Below, in pieces: positions 17,918 to 27,089 of a DNA stretch of 64,000 nt. Source of the stretch: Flavobacterium aquicola (lineage in GTDB: Bacteria; Bacteroidota; Bacteroidia; Flavobacteriales; Flavobacteriaceae); the NCBI RefSeq assembly GCF_003385115.1, contig NZ_QUNI01000002.1, positions 186,001-250,000 on the forward strand, written 5' to 3'. The translations under genes and the position numbers were made by a program. Each line of letters starts with the position of its first letter. Within the stretch, counting starts at the first letter, position 1. The notes under the pieces were generated by a model, which had not been told where the DNA came from, did no database searches, and saw only the letters and a program-made list of their open reading frames with translations.

Positions 17918-19702
17918 TTAAAATTTGTAAAATTTCCAAGTGGTTTTAAAATCCCTCTGCAAAGGCTGATTGGTCAGCAATGCTCTCAATAATTCAATTG
18001 GCATTGCATTTTCATGCAAAATGGCATCGTGATATTCCTTGTAACTCATTTTTCCGTTTACAACCAATTCATTTTTTAATGCCGTAAACTGCAATCCGCC
18101 TATCATATAGGCAATTTGGTATAGAGGACTGTATCCGCCCACAAATGAGCGGCGAACTTCGCCTTCGGCATTGGCGCGTTCATGACCAACTCTGTCCACC
18201 AAAAAATCAATACACTGCTGCGGTGTCCATTTCCCTAAATGATAGTTCAGCGAAAAAATAATTCGGGCGCAACGGTGCATACGCCAAAACAGCATGCCGA
18301 TTTTATCCTGAGGTGTTTGAGGGAATTTTAAATCCCATAACAGCATTTCCCAGTATAATGAGTTTCCTTCGACCCAAAATGGCGTATCAAAATGACGGTA
18401 TGCTTTATATCTGTCTCTCATAAACTGCTGCAGATGATGACCTGCAATTAACTCATGATGTATTGTTGCTCTTGAAAAATTCGGGTTATTGCCACGCATG
18501 CTCATCATTTTTTCGCCATACGACATACTGCTCGTTGGATAAGAAACAATAAGAGATTCTCCTCCCAGAAAAAACGGATTTACTTTTTGCGCTTCAGGAG
18601 ACATCATGTACATTCTCCAGGTTTCTTCGGCAATTGGCGGAATTGTTAAAAGATTATTCGTTTTTAAAAAATCCACAGACTGATTGTATAAATCCAGCAT
18701 TGCCTGTGGCTGATCTCCAGGTGCTACATATGAATTTTTTACTTTTTCCTGAGCGGCTTTCCAGTTATCTCCAAAACCCATTTCGCGGGAAGCTTTCAAT
18801 AATTCAGCATCGCACCACGCAAATTCCTTGTTAGCAATAGCAACTAATTCTTCCGGCGAATACGGAATAAATTCTGTCTGTAACTGACGTATTATTTCGT
18901 CTCTCCCGATTGGATTCCCAATAATACCGCTTCCATCATCTTTTTGAATACTTGTTTCTACTTTTTTTGACTTTAATAAAACTGCGTATTCTCCTAATAC
19001 AGCATCAAGTTCCGTATATGTTTTGGGTACCCACCAGGAAAACAAAGGATCATAACCATTGTAGAAATCGTAATAATTCTTTAAAATATTCTGTAAGCCT
19101 TTTGTGTGTGATACTGCAAGTTCTGAAGCGGCTTTGTCAAGACCTTCGGATTTATTTACAATTTTTATCTGCTCACCAACAGCCTTGCGTAAATCTTCCA
19201 TTTCTTTGGCAACAGCTTCGGCATTTACTTTAATTCCTCTGCGGCGCGGTTTTTCCAGTGTATATATTTTTTCTTCAAAAGGAAAATATTTTTTTATTCT
19301 TTCATACGTTTTCTGTTGCTGCTGTAATTCATACTGTTCGCTGTTTAAATTTCTGTTGAATAAAATATAATCTACTTTGCCATTGTTGCTCATGGCATCA
19401 AAATTTAAACTCTCTAATTGTTTTTTATAATCTGCTATCAGCTGCTGCAGACGCGTTCTTCGTTCCGGAGTATTGTAATTGCTTGGATCGTATTGAACTC
19501 CATAAGTATCAGCAGTACTATTAGTCGAATAAAAACGCATAATGCTTCCTTTATCGGCATCATAATGAACCATCGCATTATTTACTTCACTGGTCTGCAG
19601 ATATAAATCACTATTGAAATTCTGGGCAATCACAGGTGTTACTGCCAATGCTAAAAGCATTGTAAAAATCAAAGCGATATTATTTTTAAAGAATTTAATC
19701 AT
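17918..19702 (-). CDS. DUF885 family secreted metallopeptidase-like protein
   Basis: 594 residues with a signal peptide (LALAVTPVIAQ). The DUF885 helical fold resembles carboxypeptidase Taq/M3-type peptidases. The active-site-like motif is HHELIAGHHLQQFM (HExxxGH), and EGNSLYWEMLLWDL follows with a conserved Glu. Family members are annotated as dipeptidyl or carboxy-peptidase-like, mostly without biochemistry. It is co-transcribed with an S9 peptidase upstream and the FAD dehydrogenase downstream, so peptide digestion in the periplasm is the likely role. Confidence 0.85.
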   Translation of the reverse strand: MIKFFKNNIALIFTMLLALAVTPVIAQNFNSDLYLQTSEVNNAMVHYDADKGSIMRFYSTNSTADTYGVQYDPSNYNTPERRTRLQQLIADYKKQLESLNFDAMSNNGKVDYILFNRNLNSEQYELQQQQKTYERIKKYFPFEEKIYTLEKPRRRGIKVNAEAVAKEMEDLRKAVGEQIKIVNKSEGLDKAASELAVSHTKGLQNILKNYYDFYNGYDPLFSWWVPKTYTELDAVLGEYAVLLKSKKVETSIQKDDGSGIIGNPIGRDEIIRQLQTEFIPYSPEELVAIANKEFAWCDAELLKASREMGFGDNWKAAQEKVKNSYVAPGDQPQAMLDLYNQSVDFLKTNNLLTIPPIAEETWRMYMMSPEAQKVNPFFLGGESLIVSYPTSSMSYGEKMMSMRGNNPNFSRATIHHELIAGHHLQQFMRDRYKAYRHFDTPFWVEGNSLYWEMLLWDLKFPQTPQDKIGMLFWRMHRCARIIFSLNYHLGKWTPQQCIDFLVDRVGHERANAEGEVRRSFVGGYSPLYQIAYMIGGLQFTALKNELVVNGKMSYKEYHDAILHENAMPIELLRALLTNQPLQRDFKTTWKFYKF

Positions 19703-19757
19703 AAGTGTTTTTATATTATAATTTGAAAAGCTCCTGTACAGAAAAATATTCCTTAAA

Positions 19758-22055
19758 TTATTGATTTAACTCATTGCTGTTGCGGTCTGGAGGATCTACT
19801 CCCAATAAATGTTTTACAAAAAAATCACGTTTTTTTAATCTTCCATAAGGTCCACCATCACTGTGTCCCATGCCTGGCACTGGTAAAAATTCAAAAGTCT
19901 TTCCTGATTTAATCAATGCATCGGCTACACGATAAGTAGATTCCGGCGGTACATTTTCATCGGCTTCGCCAACAATCAATAATAAATCACCTGACAATTT
20001 GCTGGCATTAGTAACATTCGACTGTTCTTCATAATGTTTGTCAACGGGATAACCCATCCATTGTTCATTCCACCATTGCTTGTCAACACGATTATCATGG
20101 CATCCGCATGCGGCAACACCTGCTTTGTAAAACTCAGGATGAAATAATAATCCGCCTAAAGCATTTTGTCCTCCTGCAGAAGTCCCATATAATCCTACTC
20201 TGGAATCATCAACATATTGATATTTTTTTGCCAAAGCTTTTATCCAAAGAATTCTATCTTCAAAACCTGCGTCTTTCAAATTTTTCCAGCACACATCATG
20301 AAAAGCTTTGGAACGATTTGCAGTTCCCATACCATCAATCTGCACAACAATAAATCCCAGCTGCGCTAAGCTCTGCATTTCGGTAGTGTATCGATCCATA
20401 AAGTTTTTTGGTACAAAAGAATCCTGTGGGCCAGCGTAAATACTCTCAATTACAGGGTATTTTTTATTTGGATCAAAATTAGCAGGACGGCAGATTATAC
20501 CCCAAATATCGGTTATTCCATCTCTGCCTTTTGCGTGAAATGGTTCTGGTAAAGACATTCCTGTTGCTAAATAGTCTGAAGCATCGGATTTTTCAATATC
20601 CATTATTTTTTTTCCATCCAAAGTACGGTGAAGTTCAATAATGGTTGGAATATTAGGTTCTGAATAGGAATCTAAGTAATACTGTTTATTTGGTGAAAAA
20701 GCTACGTTATGATTCCCTTTGGCCTGAGTAAGACCGATTAATTTTTTTCCGTCAAAACTAATACGGTAATTATGAATGTAATAAGGATCTTCGCCGGCAT
20801 TCATTCCGCTTGCCGAAAACCATATTTCTCTTTTGTTTTCATCAATACTGTCAACACTTCTTACAACCCATTCCCCTTTGGTAATCTGATTTTCTTTTCC
20901 ATTCAGACCATCAACTAAATACAGATGCCTCCACCCGTCTTTCTCCGAAGTCATTACAACTTCATTGCTTTTTTTCAGATAATGTGTAAATAATCGGGAT
21001 TCGTAAATAAAAGTTTTAGCCTTTTCGTCAACTATCGAACGTGTTTCAGCAGTTTGAGTATTTACTTCAAATATTCGGAAACGCTGATGACCGCGATCAA
21101 CTTTTTCATACGTAAAATAACCTGCATCTCCATTTCTCCAATGCAATTCGGGTGCATCGAAAAAATCAATTACAGGAGTATTTACTTTTGAAACTTTTTG
21201 ATTTTCGACATGAAACAAAAACATTTCATAAGTTGTAAAAGGATCTCCCGGCTGTTTATACGGATTAGAACGTAACTGTCCGCGGGTAGTATTTGCCACT
21301 GAAGTTAGAACATAATGAACTGGTAAATCAACAATAGGAGTTATATGATACCCAACAATGTATTTACTGTCCGGAGACCATGCCAAAGAACCGTATGGTT
21401 TTTCTTTGGTGCCGTCTTTTGTAAACTGAACTGCTTCTCCTCCGCTAACCGGTTTAACAAATACATTATTGTCTTTGATGAAAGCCAGCCATTTTTTATT
21501 GGGTGAAATTGTATCTGTTCTAAAAGATTCCCATCTTGCCCATTGATTGTTAAAACCAGAATACTTTTTAAGATCTTTAGCTAATGCCGTTATTTTTTTA
21601 ATACTGTAATCTGATAATGAAACTTCAAAATAGCTCTTGTCATATTTTAAAGCAATTGAGTTTGCTTTAGCATCATAATTTAAACTGTCAATAACCAGAC
21701 TTTTTTGAGGAAGCGTTTTTCCTGTAATCTCACTTAAAGCTTTTTTGAGTTTAAGTTCTTCAAACAGTTTACTTTTTACTCCTTTTGAAGCATCAGCCAA
21801 GATATATTCCCTAACACTGTCCTTTAAAATATTACAGTACCAGAATGTATTTCCGTCTTTTTGCCAATGCGCATTTACTCTTGTTTTAAAAACTTTATTT
21901 TTGACCGCTTCGTCCAACTTTGATGCTTGCCTGTACCGCTCTAAAATTTCAGATTTTGAAGGCTTGTAAGGAACAATCTCTTTATTCTGGGCATAAAAAT
22001 TACAACTTAGAAATATTAGCAAAAAAGCAATGGGTAAATTATTTTTCATATTCAC
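19758..22055 (-). CDS. S9 family prolyl peptidase (DPP-IV/ACER-type), secreted
   Basis: 765 residues with a signal peptide (FLSCNFYAQ). The N-terminal beta-propeller (about 60-500) is the DPPIV_N type, and the C-terminal domain is an alpha/beta hydrolase. The triad is visible: Ser626 in GTSAGGQNAL, Asp699 in IVGEADENVP and His731 in GMGHSDGG. S9 enzymes cleave after Pro or release X-Pro dipeptides. It lacks the EEEF-type double Glu seen in the second S9 protein of the window, so its specificity probably differs. It sits directly downstream of the hydroxyproline epimerase in the same unit, arguing for Pro/Hyp-rich peptide substrates. Confidence 0.9.
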   Translation of the reverse strand: MNMKNNLPIAFLLIFLSCNFYAQNKEIVPYKPSKSEILERYRQASKLDEAVKNKVFKTRVNAHWQKDGNTFWYCNILKDSVREYILADASKGVKSKLFEELKLKKALSEITGKTLPQKSLVIDSLNYDAKANSIALKYDKSYFEVSLSDYSIKKITALAKDLKKYSGFNNQWARWESFRTDTISPNKKWLAFIKDNNVFVKPVSGGEAVQFTKDGTKEKPYGSLAWSPDSKYIVGYHITPIVDLPVHYVLTSVANTTRGQLRSNPYKQPGDPFTTYEMFLFHVENQKVSKVNTPVIDFFDAPELHWRNGDAGYFTYEKVDRGHQRFRIFEVNTQTAETRSIVDEKAKTFIYESRLFTHYLKKSNEVVMTSEKDGWRHLYLVDGLNGKENQITKGEWVVRSVDSIDENKREIWFSASGMNAGEDPYYIHNYRISFDGKKLIGLTQAKGNHNVAFSPNKQYYLDSYSEPNIPTIIELHRTLDGKKIMDIEKSDASDYLATGMSLPEPFHAKGRDGITDIWGIICRPANFDPNKKYPVIESIYAGPQDSFVPKNFMDRYTTEMQSLAQLGFIVVQIDGMGTANRSKAFHDVCWKNLKDAGFEDRILWIKALAKKYQYVDDSRVGLYGTSAGGQNALGGLLFHPEFYKAGVAACGCHDNRVDKQWWNEQWMGYPVDKHYEEQSNVTNASKLSGDLLLIVGEADENVPPESTYRVADALIKSGKTFEFLPVPGMGHSDGGPYGRLKKRDFFVKHLLGVDPPDRNSNELNQ

Positions 22056-22095
22056 AGGATAAAGAGACTCTACTATTTATTTAATTCTATACAGG

Positions 22096-23106
22096 CTATA
22101 ATACTTGAAATCCATGAGCATAAGGGTCATCTTCATCATCAATTATTATGGTATTGTAACCATAAACTTTTGCCCAGCCTTGAATACTTGGAACAATTGC
22201 TTTAATGTCGCCAATACTGGTTTCCTCTTCAATACGCCCGATAAATTTGCTTCCTATGTAACTTTCATGGACAAATTCTTCGCCCATTTTCAGAAGACCT
22301 TTAGCATGGAGCTGCGCAATTCTTGCTGAAGTTCCAGTTCCGCATGGCGAACGGTCTATCGCTTTGTCTCCATAAAAAACAGCATTTCGACCTGATGAAG
22401 TTGGATCCAAAGGAGATCCTGTCCATAACATATGACTTACATCCCGTATCGTATCATTTTCGGGATGAATGAATAAATCAGGATATTTTTCATTAATTTT
22501 TTTTCTGACTACCTGACTGTACTGTACAATTTTGCTTGCTGTAAAATCCTGAACTCCTGAGAAATTTTTCTGAGGATCAACAATCGCATAATAGTTTCCT
22601 CCATAGGCAACATCAAACACTAATTCGCCTAATTCGGGGCAGTCTATTGTTAAACCTTCGGCAGCTAAATACGATTTGACATTCGTCAGTTTTACCCATT
22701 CTACCTTTTTATCTACCTGCTTGTATTCAATTTTCACCAAACCAGCAGGAGCTTCCATGTTTATTTTGCCTGCTGTTTTTGGCGTTACCAAACCTTCTTC
22801 AATAGCAATAGTTATAGTTCCTATTGTACCGTGACCGCACATTGGCAGACAGCCGGATGTTTCGATAAACAAAATACCAAAATCATTATCAGGATTGCTT
22901 GGCGGGAATAAAATACTCCCGCTCATCATGTCATGACCTCTTGGTTCAAACATTAAACCTTTGCGAATCCAATCGTATTCTTTCAAAAAATGCTGCCGCT
23001 TTTCGCTCATGTCTGCCCCAATTAAATTAGGACCTCCGCCAGCAACGACACGCACCGGGTTACCGCAAGTATGTGCATCTACACAAAAAAATGTTTTTCT
23101 TGCCAT
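22096..23106 (-). CDS. 4-hydroxyproline 2-epimerase (proline racemase family; HypE role)
   Basis: 336 residues. The two catalytic cysteines of the racemase/epimerase class are present: Cys90 in GCLPMCGHGTIG and Cys255 in DRSPCGTGTSA. The trans-3-hydroxyproline dehydratases of the same family have Thr at the second position, so those are excluded. It should convert trans-4-hydroxy-L-proline to cis-4-hydroxy-D-proline. No signal peptide, so cytoplasmic. It lies 3 bp downstream of the semialdehyde dehydrogenase gene. The operon context strongly favours hydroxyproline over proline. Confidence 0.93.
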   Translation of the reverse strand: MARKTFFCVDAHTCGNPVRVVAGGGPNLIGADMSEKRQHFLKEYDWIRKGLMFEPRGHDMMSGSILFPPSNPDNDFGILFIETSGCLPMCGHGTIGTITIAIEEGLVTPKTAGKINMEAPAGLVKIEYKQVDKKVEWVKLTNVKSYLAAEGLTIDCPELGELVFDVAYGGNYYAIVDPQKNFSGVQDFTASKIVQYSQVVRKKINEKYPDLFIHPENDTIRDVSHMLWTGSPLDPTSSGRNAVFYGDKAIDRSPCGTGTSARIAQLHAKGLLKMGEEFVHESYIGSKFIGRIEEETSIGDIKAIVPSIQGWAKVYGYNTIIIDDEDDPYAHGFQVL

Positions 23107-23109
23107 TTT

Positions 23110-24693
23110 TTAAACTGGATTATTTGTTTGAACATTATTAACTAATCTGGAAATTCCGAGAGGATTTTCATTCTGAAGCGCTTCAGGTAATTGTGCATCA
23201 GGCCAGTTTTGATAACTGAAAGGTCTAACCCATCTTTTGATGGAATCAATCCCAACCGCAGTAAATCGGGAATCAGAAGAAGACGGATAAGGTCCTCCGT
23301 GAACCATAGCTGGGCAAACTTCAACACCTGTAGGCATTCCGTTAAAAATGATTCGTCCAACGCGATTTCCTAAAGCATCTACAACTGATTCAAAATTATC
23401 AATCTCATTATCTTCTGCTAAAATTGTACCTGTTAACTGGCCTTCGAGTTTATTTATTATAGCAACCAGTTCCGATTCATTTTCACACTGCACTACAATT
23501 GAAAAAGGTCCAAAAACCTCTTTATGCAGCACAGGATTTTCTAAAAAGTCTTTGCCTGACACAGTTAGTATTTTTTGCAATGCGTAATTTGGATTCTCAC
23601 TTTCATCATAAGCCGCTACAACCTGTACTCCAATTTGTGAACTTAGTTCTTGATTGTTGACCTTATAGTTTAAATGAATTGATGGATTCAGCATACAGCT
23701 CGGAGCAATTTTTAAAATTTCGCTGGCAAGCTGCTCCGTAAACACCTTTAAATTTTCATCTTTAACAGCAAGGATTAAACCTGGATTAGTACAAAACTGT
23801 CCTGCTCCAAGAGTTACAGATCCCGCACAGGCACCTGCCCATTTCTCAGAATTTTGTTTTAAAACTTCTGGTAATATTACGACAGGGTTTATACTTCCCA
23901 TTTCAGCAAATACTGGAATTGGTTCCGGACGTTTTGCAGCTAAGTCATACAATGCACGGCCTCCTTTTATACTTCCTGTAAATCCTACTGCTTTTACTAA
24001 TGGATCTTGTACTAACTGAACACCTACTTCAATACCGCTGCTGTTCAAGTTAGAAAAAACACCTTCTGGCATGTTTGTTTTTTGAGCCGCTTTTACAACT
24101 GCCGAAGCAACCATTTCGCTGGTTCCCGCATGCATTGGGTGACTTTTTACAATTACCGGACAGCCTGCAGCCAATGCAGATGCTGTATCACCGCCTGCTG
24201 TAGAATATGCAAACGGGAAATTACTGGATCCAAAAACAACGACGGTTCCTAATGGCCGCATCATTTTGCGGATATCAACTTTTGGCAATGGAACTCTGTC
24301 AGGAATAGCAGTATCAATTGTCGCTTCTACCCAGGAACCTTCTGCAACTAAGTCTGCAAAGGCATTCAGCTGACCAATAGTTCTGCCTCTTTCGCCTTCA
24401 GCTCTTCCTCTAGGCAGACCAGATTCCTGACAATATACGTCCAGTAAACTGTCTCCCAAAGCCAATATCTCTTCAGCAATTGTTCTGAGAAACAGTGCTT
24501 TTTCCTTACCAGTACATTTCTGGAAAGATAAAAATGCTTTGTTAGCAACAGTTGCCGCTAATTTAATTTCATCAGCCGTTGCTTCGGTAAACTGCCAAGG
24601 GTTCTCAATATTTAACTGCGGATTAAACGTTTTGAATGTTTTATCGCCGCTTGCCAGCAGCTGACTCCCAATGTAATTTTTTCCAGTAATCAT
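23110..24693 (-). CDS. 2-oxoglutarate semialdehyde (2,5-dioxopentanoate) dehydrogenase (HypH role)
   Basis: 527 residues, aldehyde dehydrogenase superfamily. The active site has Asn158 (FGSSNFPFAY), general base Glu264 (FAEMGSINP) and nucleophile Cys301 (GAGQFCTNPG). The AEMGSINP and GQFCTNPG signatures are those of NADP-type 2-oxoglutarate semialdehyde dehydrogenases, which also serve pentose and glucarate pathways. The reaction is 2-oxoglutarate semialdehyde to 2-oxoglutarate, the last step of hydroxyproline catabolism. Cytoplasmic. Second gene of the unit. Confidence 0.93.
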   Translation of the reverse strand: MITGKNYIGSQLLASGDKTFKTFNPQLNIENPWQFTEATADEIKLAATVANKAFLSFQKCTGKEKALFLRTIAEEILALGDSLLDVYCQESGLPRGRAEGERGRTIGQLNAFADLVAEGSWVEATIDTAIPDRVPLPKVDIRKMMRPLGTVVVFGSSNFPFAYSTAGGDTASALAAGCPVIVKSHPMHAGTSEMVASAVVKAAQKTNMPEGVFSNLNSSGIEVGVQLVQDPLVKAVGFTGSIKGGRALYDLAAKRPEPIPVFAEMGSINPVVILPEVLKQNSEKWAGACAGSVTLGAGQFCTNPGLILAVKDENLKVFTEQLASEILKIAPSCMLNPSIHLNYKVNNQELSSQIGVQVVAAYDESENPNYALQKILTVSGKDFLENPVLHKEVFGPFSIVVQCENESELVAIINKLEGQLTGTILAEDNEIDNFESVVDALGNRVGRIIFNGMPTGVEVCPAMVHGGPYPSSSDSRFTAVGIDSIKRWVRPFSYQNWPDAQLPEALQNENPLGISRLVNNVQTNNPV

Positions 24694-24764
24694 TTATTCT
24701 ATATTATGTGATTAGATAATGCTAATTTTAAGATTGAAAAGCTAATTTCAAAATGTATTAAAAA

Positions 24765-25679
24765 CTACAGGCTTTTGTAGTCTGGAAGTACAGGTCTTGT
24801 TTTTAATGAACTATTAATGATATTCAATACTCTTTCTCTTTCAGCACCTATCAGCGGAAGTCTTGGAGCACGTACATATTCAGTTCCTAATCCTGCACCA
24901 ACCTCGGCTAATTTAATGTTTTGAACTAATTGTGCATTAATATCTAGCTCCAGCAAAGGTAAAAACCAACGGTAAATAGTCAATGCTTCCTGAATACGTC
25001 CTGCTTTGGCCAATTTATAAATTGCAACTGTTTCTTCTGGAAAAGCATCTACTAATCCTCCAACCCATCCGTCAGCTCCCATAAGTAAACTCTCCAGTCC
25101 TAATGTATCAACTCCAGTAAGAACTTTAAGTCTGCTTCCAAAGCGATTAATTATTCTGGTTACATTTGAGATATCTCTTGTTGACTCTTTTACTGCTTGA
25201 ATGTTGTCTAATTTCAAAAGCTCTTCAAACATATCTAAAGTAACTTCAATTTTATAATCAACCGGGTTGTTATAAATCATAATAGGTAATGAAGTACTTT
25301 TGGCAACTTCAGAAAAATATTGAACTGTTTCGAAATCCGTAGCTTTATAACGCATTGGAGGCAGCATCATCAATCCTCTTGCTCCATTAAGTTCTGCTGT
25401 ATGGGCTGCTTCAATAGCACCTCGTGTTGTCTGTTCGGCAATGTTCATAATAACAGGAACTTTCCCGTCAACTATACGAACCGTTTCTAAAATTAACTCT
25501 TGTTTTTCCTCTTCCAAAAGAGTACTTGCTTCACCTAGAGTACCTCCAAGGATAACCCCTTCAATACCTGCATCTAATTGAGCATCAAGATTTTTTTGAA
25601 ACATTTTAAAATCTAATTTGTCATCAGCTGTAAAATTTGTTGTGACAGCTGGCATTACACCTTTCCATTGAATATTCAT
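24765..25679 (-). CDS. 1-pyrroline-4-hydroxy-2-carboxylate deaminase, DHDPS/NAL superfamily (HypD role)
   Basis: 304 residues with a TIM barrel of the dihydrodipicolinate synthase family: GGTLGEAST (substrate carboxylate loop, 45-53), Tyr136 in IMIYNNPVDY and Schiff-base Lys164 in NIQAVKEST. Sequence alone would allow DapA or an aldolase. The operon with epimerase, D-Hyp dehydrogenase and semialdehyde dehydrogenase points to the deaminase that makes 2-oxoglutarate semialdehyde and ammonia. First gene of the nine-gene unit; operator E and a perfect TAnnTTTG element lie upstream. Confidence 0.9.
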   Translation of the reverse strand: MNIQWKGVMPAVTTNFTADDKLDFKMFQKNLDAQLDAGIEGVILGGTLGEASTLLEEEKQELILETVRIVDGKVPVIMNIAEQTTRGAIEAAHTAELNGARGLMMLPPMRYKATDFETVQYFSEVAKSTSLPIMIYNNPVDYKIEVTLDMFEELLKLDNIQAVKESTRDISNVTRIINRFGSRLKVLTGVDTLGLESLLMGADGWVGGLVDAFPEETVAIYKLAKAGRIQEALTIYRWFLPLLELDINAQLVQNIKLAEVGAGLGTEYVRAPRLPLIGAERERVLNIINSSLKTRPVLPDYKSL

Positions 25680-25703
25680 AATTATATTGTTTTTTTATTT
25701 ATT

Positions 25704-25769
25704 CAAAGATATTAAGCCATCAAAAAAAATTTAACTAGGGTTGTTATCTAAAACTGATACAATATTATC
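25704..25769 (-). promoter_or_regulatory. Operator/promoter E (hydroxyproline unit, divergent from AraC)
   Basis: On the minus strand GATAA (25769-25765), 16 bp (TATTGTATCAGTTTTA) and GATAA (25748-25744) are followed 32 bp later by TATCTTTG (25711-25704), a full match to TAnnTTTG. It lies in the 183-bp gap between the deaminase and the AraC gene, so the regulator could also control its own expression from it. Confidence 0.82.
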
Positions 25770-25862
25770 TCATTTGTAGCATTATACCAAAAAGTAGATT
25801 AATTTTAATTTATCTTTTATTTAATTTTATATCTTTCCAAAAAATATCTAAAAACATACTCA

Positions 25863-26714
25863 ATGAAAGTTTTTCCATTTAAAATCCCCAAATCAAGTGA
25901 AGAGGCATTTATTTATCAAGAAGATAGAGAATTTATTTTTTATGATAAATACCATCAGCATGAAGAAATTCAGATTTGCTATATTAAAAAAGGAGAGGGT
26001 ACTATTTTAGTAGGTGATATGATTTCTCAATATCATAAAGGAGACATATTTATATTAGGAAGCAACTTACCGCATGTTTTTAAAAGCGATCCATCCGAAA
26101 GTCATAAAATGTCTGTAATGCTTACCATCTTTTTTACAAAAAATGCATTTGGAAAAAACTTTTTTAATTTACCCGAATTAAATTCTATTGAACCTCTTTT
26201 TAATGCCATTAAAAATGGTGTACAGATAAAAAATGCAAAACCTTCCATAATCCGAAAATTTGAAAAATTTAAAGATGCAGATAAGTACGACCGTCTTATA
26301 CTTTTTTTATATTTATTAAGATCCTTTAATTCGTCCGAAAAAACACCTCTTTCCAATTATGTTTTCAATAAACCTTTTACTGATGCGGAAGGAAAAAGAA
26401 TGCAGATGGTTTTTGATTTTGTCATGAATAACTATAAAAAAAATATCACATTAGATGAAGTGGCCCAAATTGCTACTATGACAAAAAATGCTTTCTGCAA
26501 ATATTTCAAAACAAGAACCAACAAAACATTTTTTCAGTTTTTAATCGAAATAAGAATTGAGCATGCTGCAAAACTATTGGTTAAAAACAAAGAATTATCT
26601 GTGATTGAAATATCGGAACTTAGCGGATTTAATAACATTTCCAATTTCAACAGAAAGTTTAAGGAAATAAAAAAGAAAACTCCTTTTGAATTTAAAAATT
26701 CGCTTTCTAATTAA
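25863..26714 (+). CDS. AraC family transcriptional regulator with N-terminal cupin domain
   Basis: 283 residues. The N-terminal part is a cupin-like ligand-binding domain (YHQHEEIQICYIKKGEGTIL...KGDIFILGSNLPHVF). The C-terminal part has two helix-turn-helix motifs: ITLDEVAQIATMTKNAFCKYF and SVIEISELSGFNNISNFNRKF. Soluble and cytoplasmic. It is divergent from the hydroxyproline unit and upstream of the M1-DPP-M24 unit, in the centre of the locus. Operator E lies in its upstream gap. The five operators are two direct half-sites 21 bp apart, the geometry expected for this family, so this protein is the best candidate regulator of the whole locus; the inducer might be hydroxyproline or an arabinose derivative (inference). 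Confidence 0.9.
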   Translation: MKVFPFKIPKSSEEAFIYQEDREFIFYDKYHQHEEIQICYIKKGEGTILVGDMISQYHKGDIFILGSNLPHVFKSDPSESHKMSVMLTIFFTKNAFGKNFFNLPELNSIEPLFNAIKNGVQIKNAKPSIIRKFEKFKDADKYDRLILFLYLLRSFNSSEKTPLSNYVFNKPFTDAEGKRMQMVFDFVMNNYKKNITLDEVAQIATMTKNAFCKYFKTRTNKTFFQFLIEIRIEHAAKLLVKNKELSVIEISELSGFNNISNFNRKFKEIKKKTPFEFKNSLSN

Positions 26715-26949
26715 ACATAAAAGCAAAATCTCTAATAATATAATGACAGTTCTTTAAACATATATCAATAATCATTAACAAACAGTAAACGCGAATATTT
26801 TTTTTCTAATAATAAAGTAACCGATTTAACCACAGTTAATTTCAAAATTTTTAAAAACCCTTAACAATCGAAACTGTTTAAATATTAACAACCAATATTT
26901 ACCTAGATTACAAAAAGTATCCTAAATTTATATTCTAAAATCAAAAAGG
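26715..26949 (+). other. Non-coding gap between AraC and operator D
   Basis: AT-rich, no ORF. It contains short A/T runs and aaccacagttaat-like words but no convincing terminator hairpin. Transcription from araC may run into the M1 unit. Confidence 0.5.
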
Positions 26950-27014
26950 AATAATATAGTATTAGATATTGATAATAAAATCCGCCTTTCTCTATGTAAA
27001 ACCACATACTTTTG
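26950..27014 (+). promoter_or_regulatory. Operator/promoter D (M1-DPP-M24 unit)
   Basis: On the plus strand AATAA (26950-26954), 16 bp (TATAGTATTAGATATT) and GATAA (26971-26975) are followed after 31 bp by TACTTTTG (27007-27014), a full TAnnTTTG match. It is the only one of the five sites on the plus strand and the only unit transcribed rightward, so orientation relative to the gene is conserved. The first half-site differs by one base. Confidence 0.78.
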
Positions 27015-27089
27015 GAAATAGCACCACTATTGACTGCCAAAAAATTAGTGCAGCCAAGAATAATCAAACATCTAAAAACTTACAACAGC

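Noticed and set aside
22096..23106. trans-3-hydroxyproline dehydratase
   Set aside because: That subgroup has Thr instead of the second Cys; here both Cys90 and Cys255 are present.
24765..25679. dapA (lysine/diaminopimelate synthesis)
   Set aside because: The fold and Lys164/Tyr136 fit, but the operon with hydroxyproline epimerase, D-Hyp dehydrogenase and semialdehyde dehydrogenase argues for the hydroxyproline deaminase.
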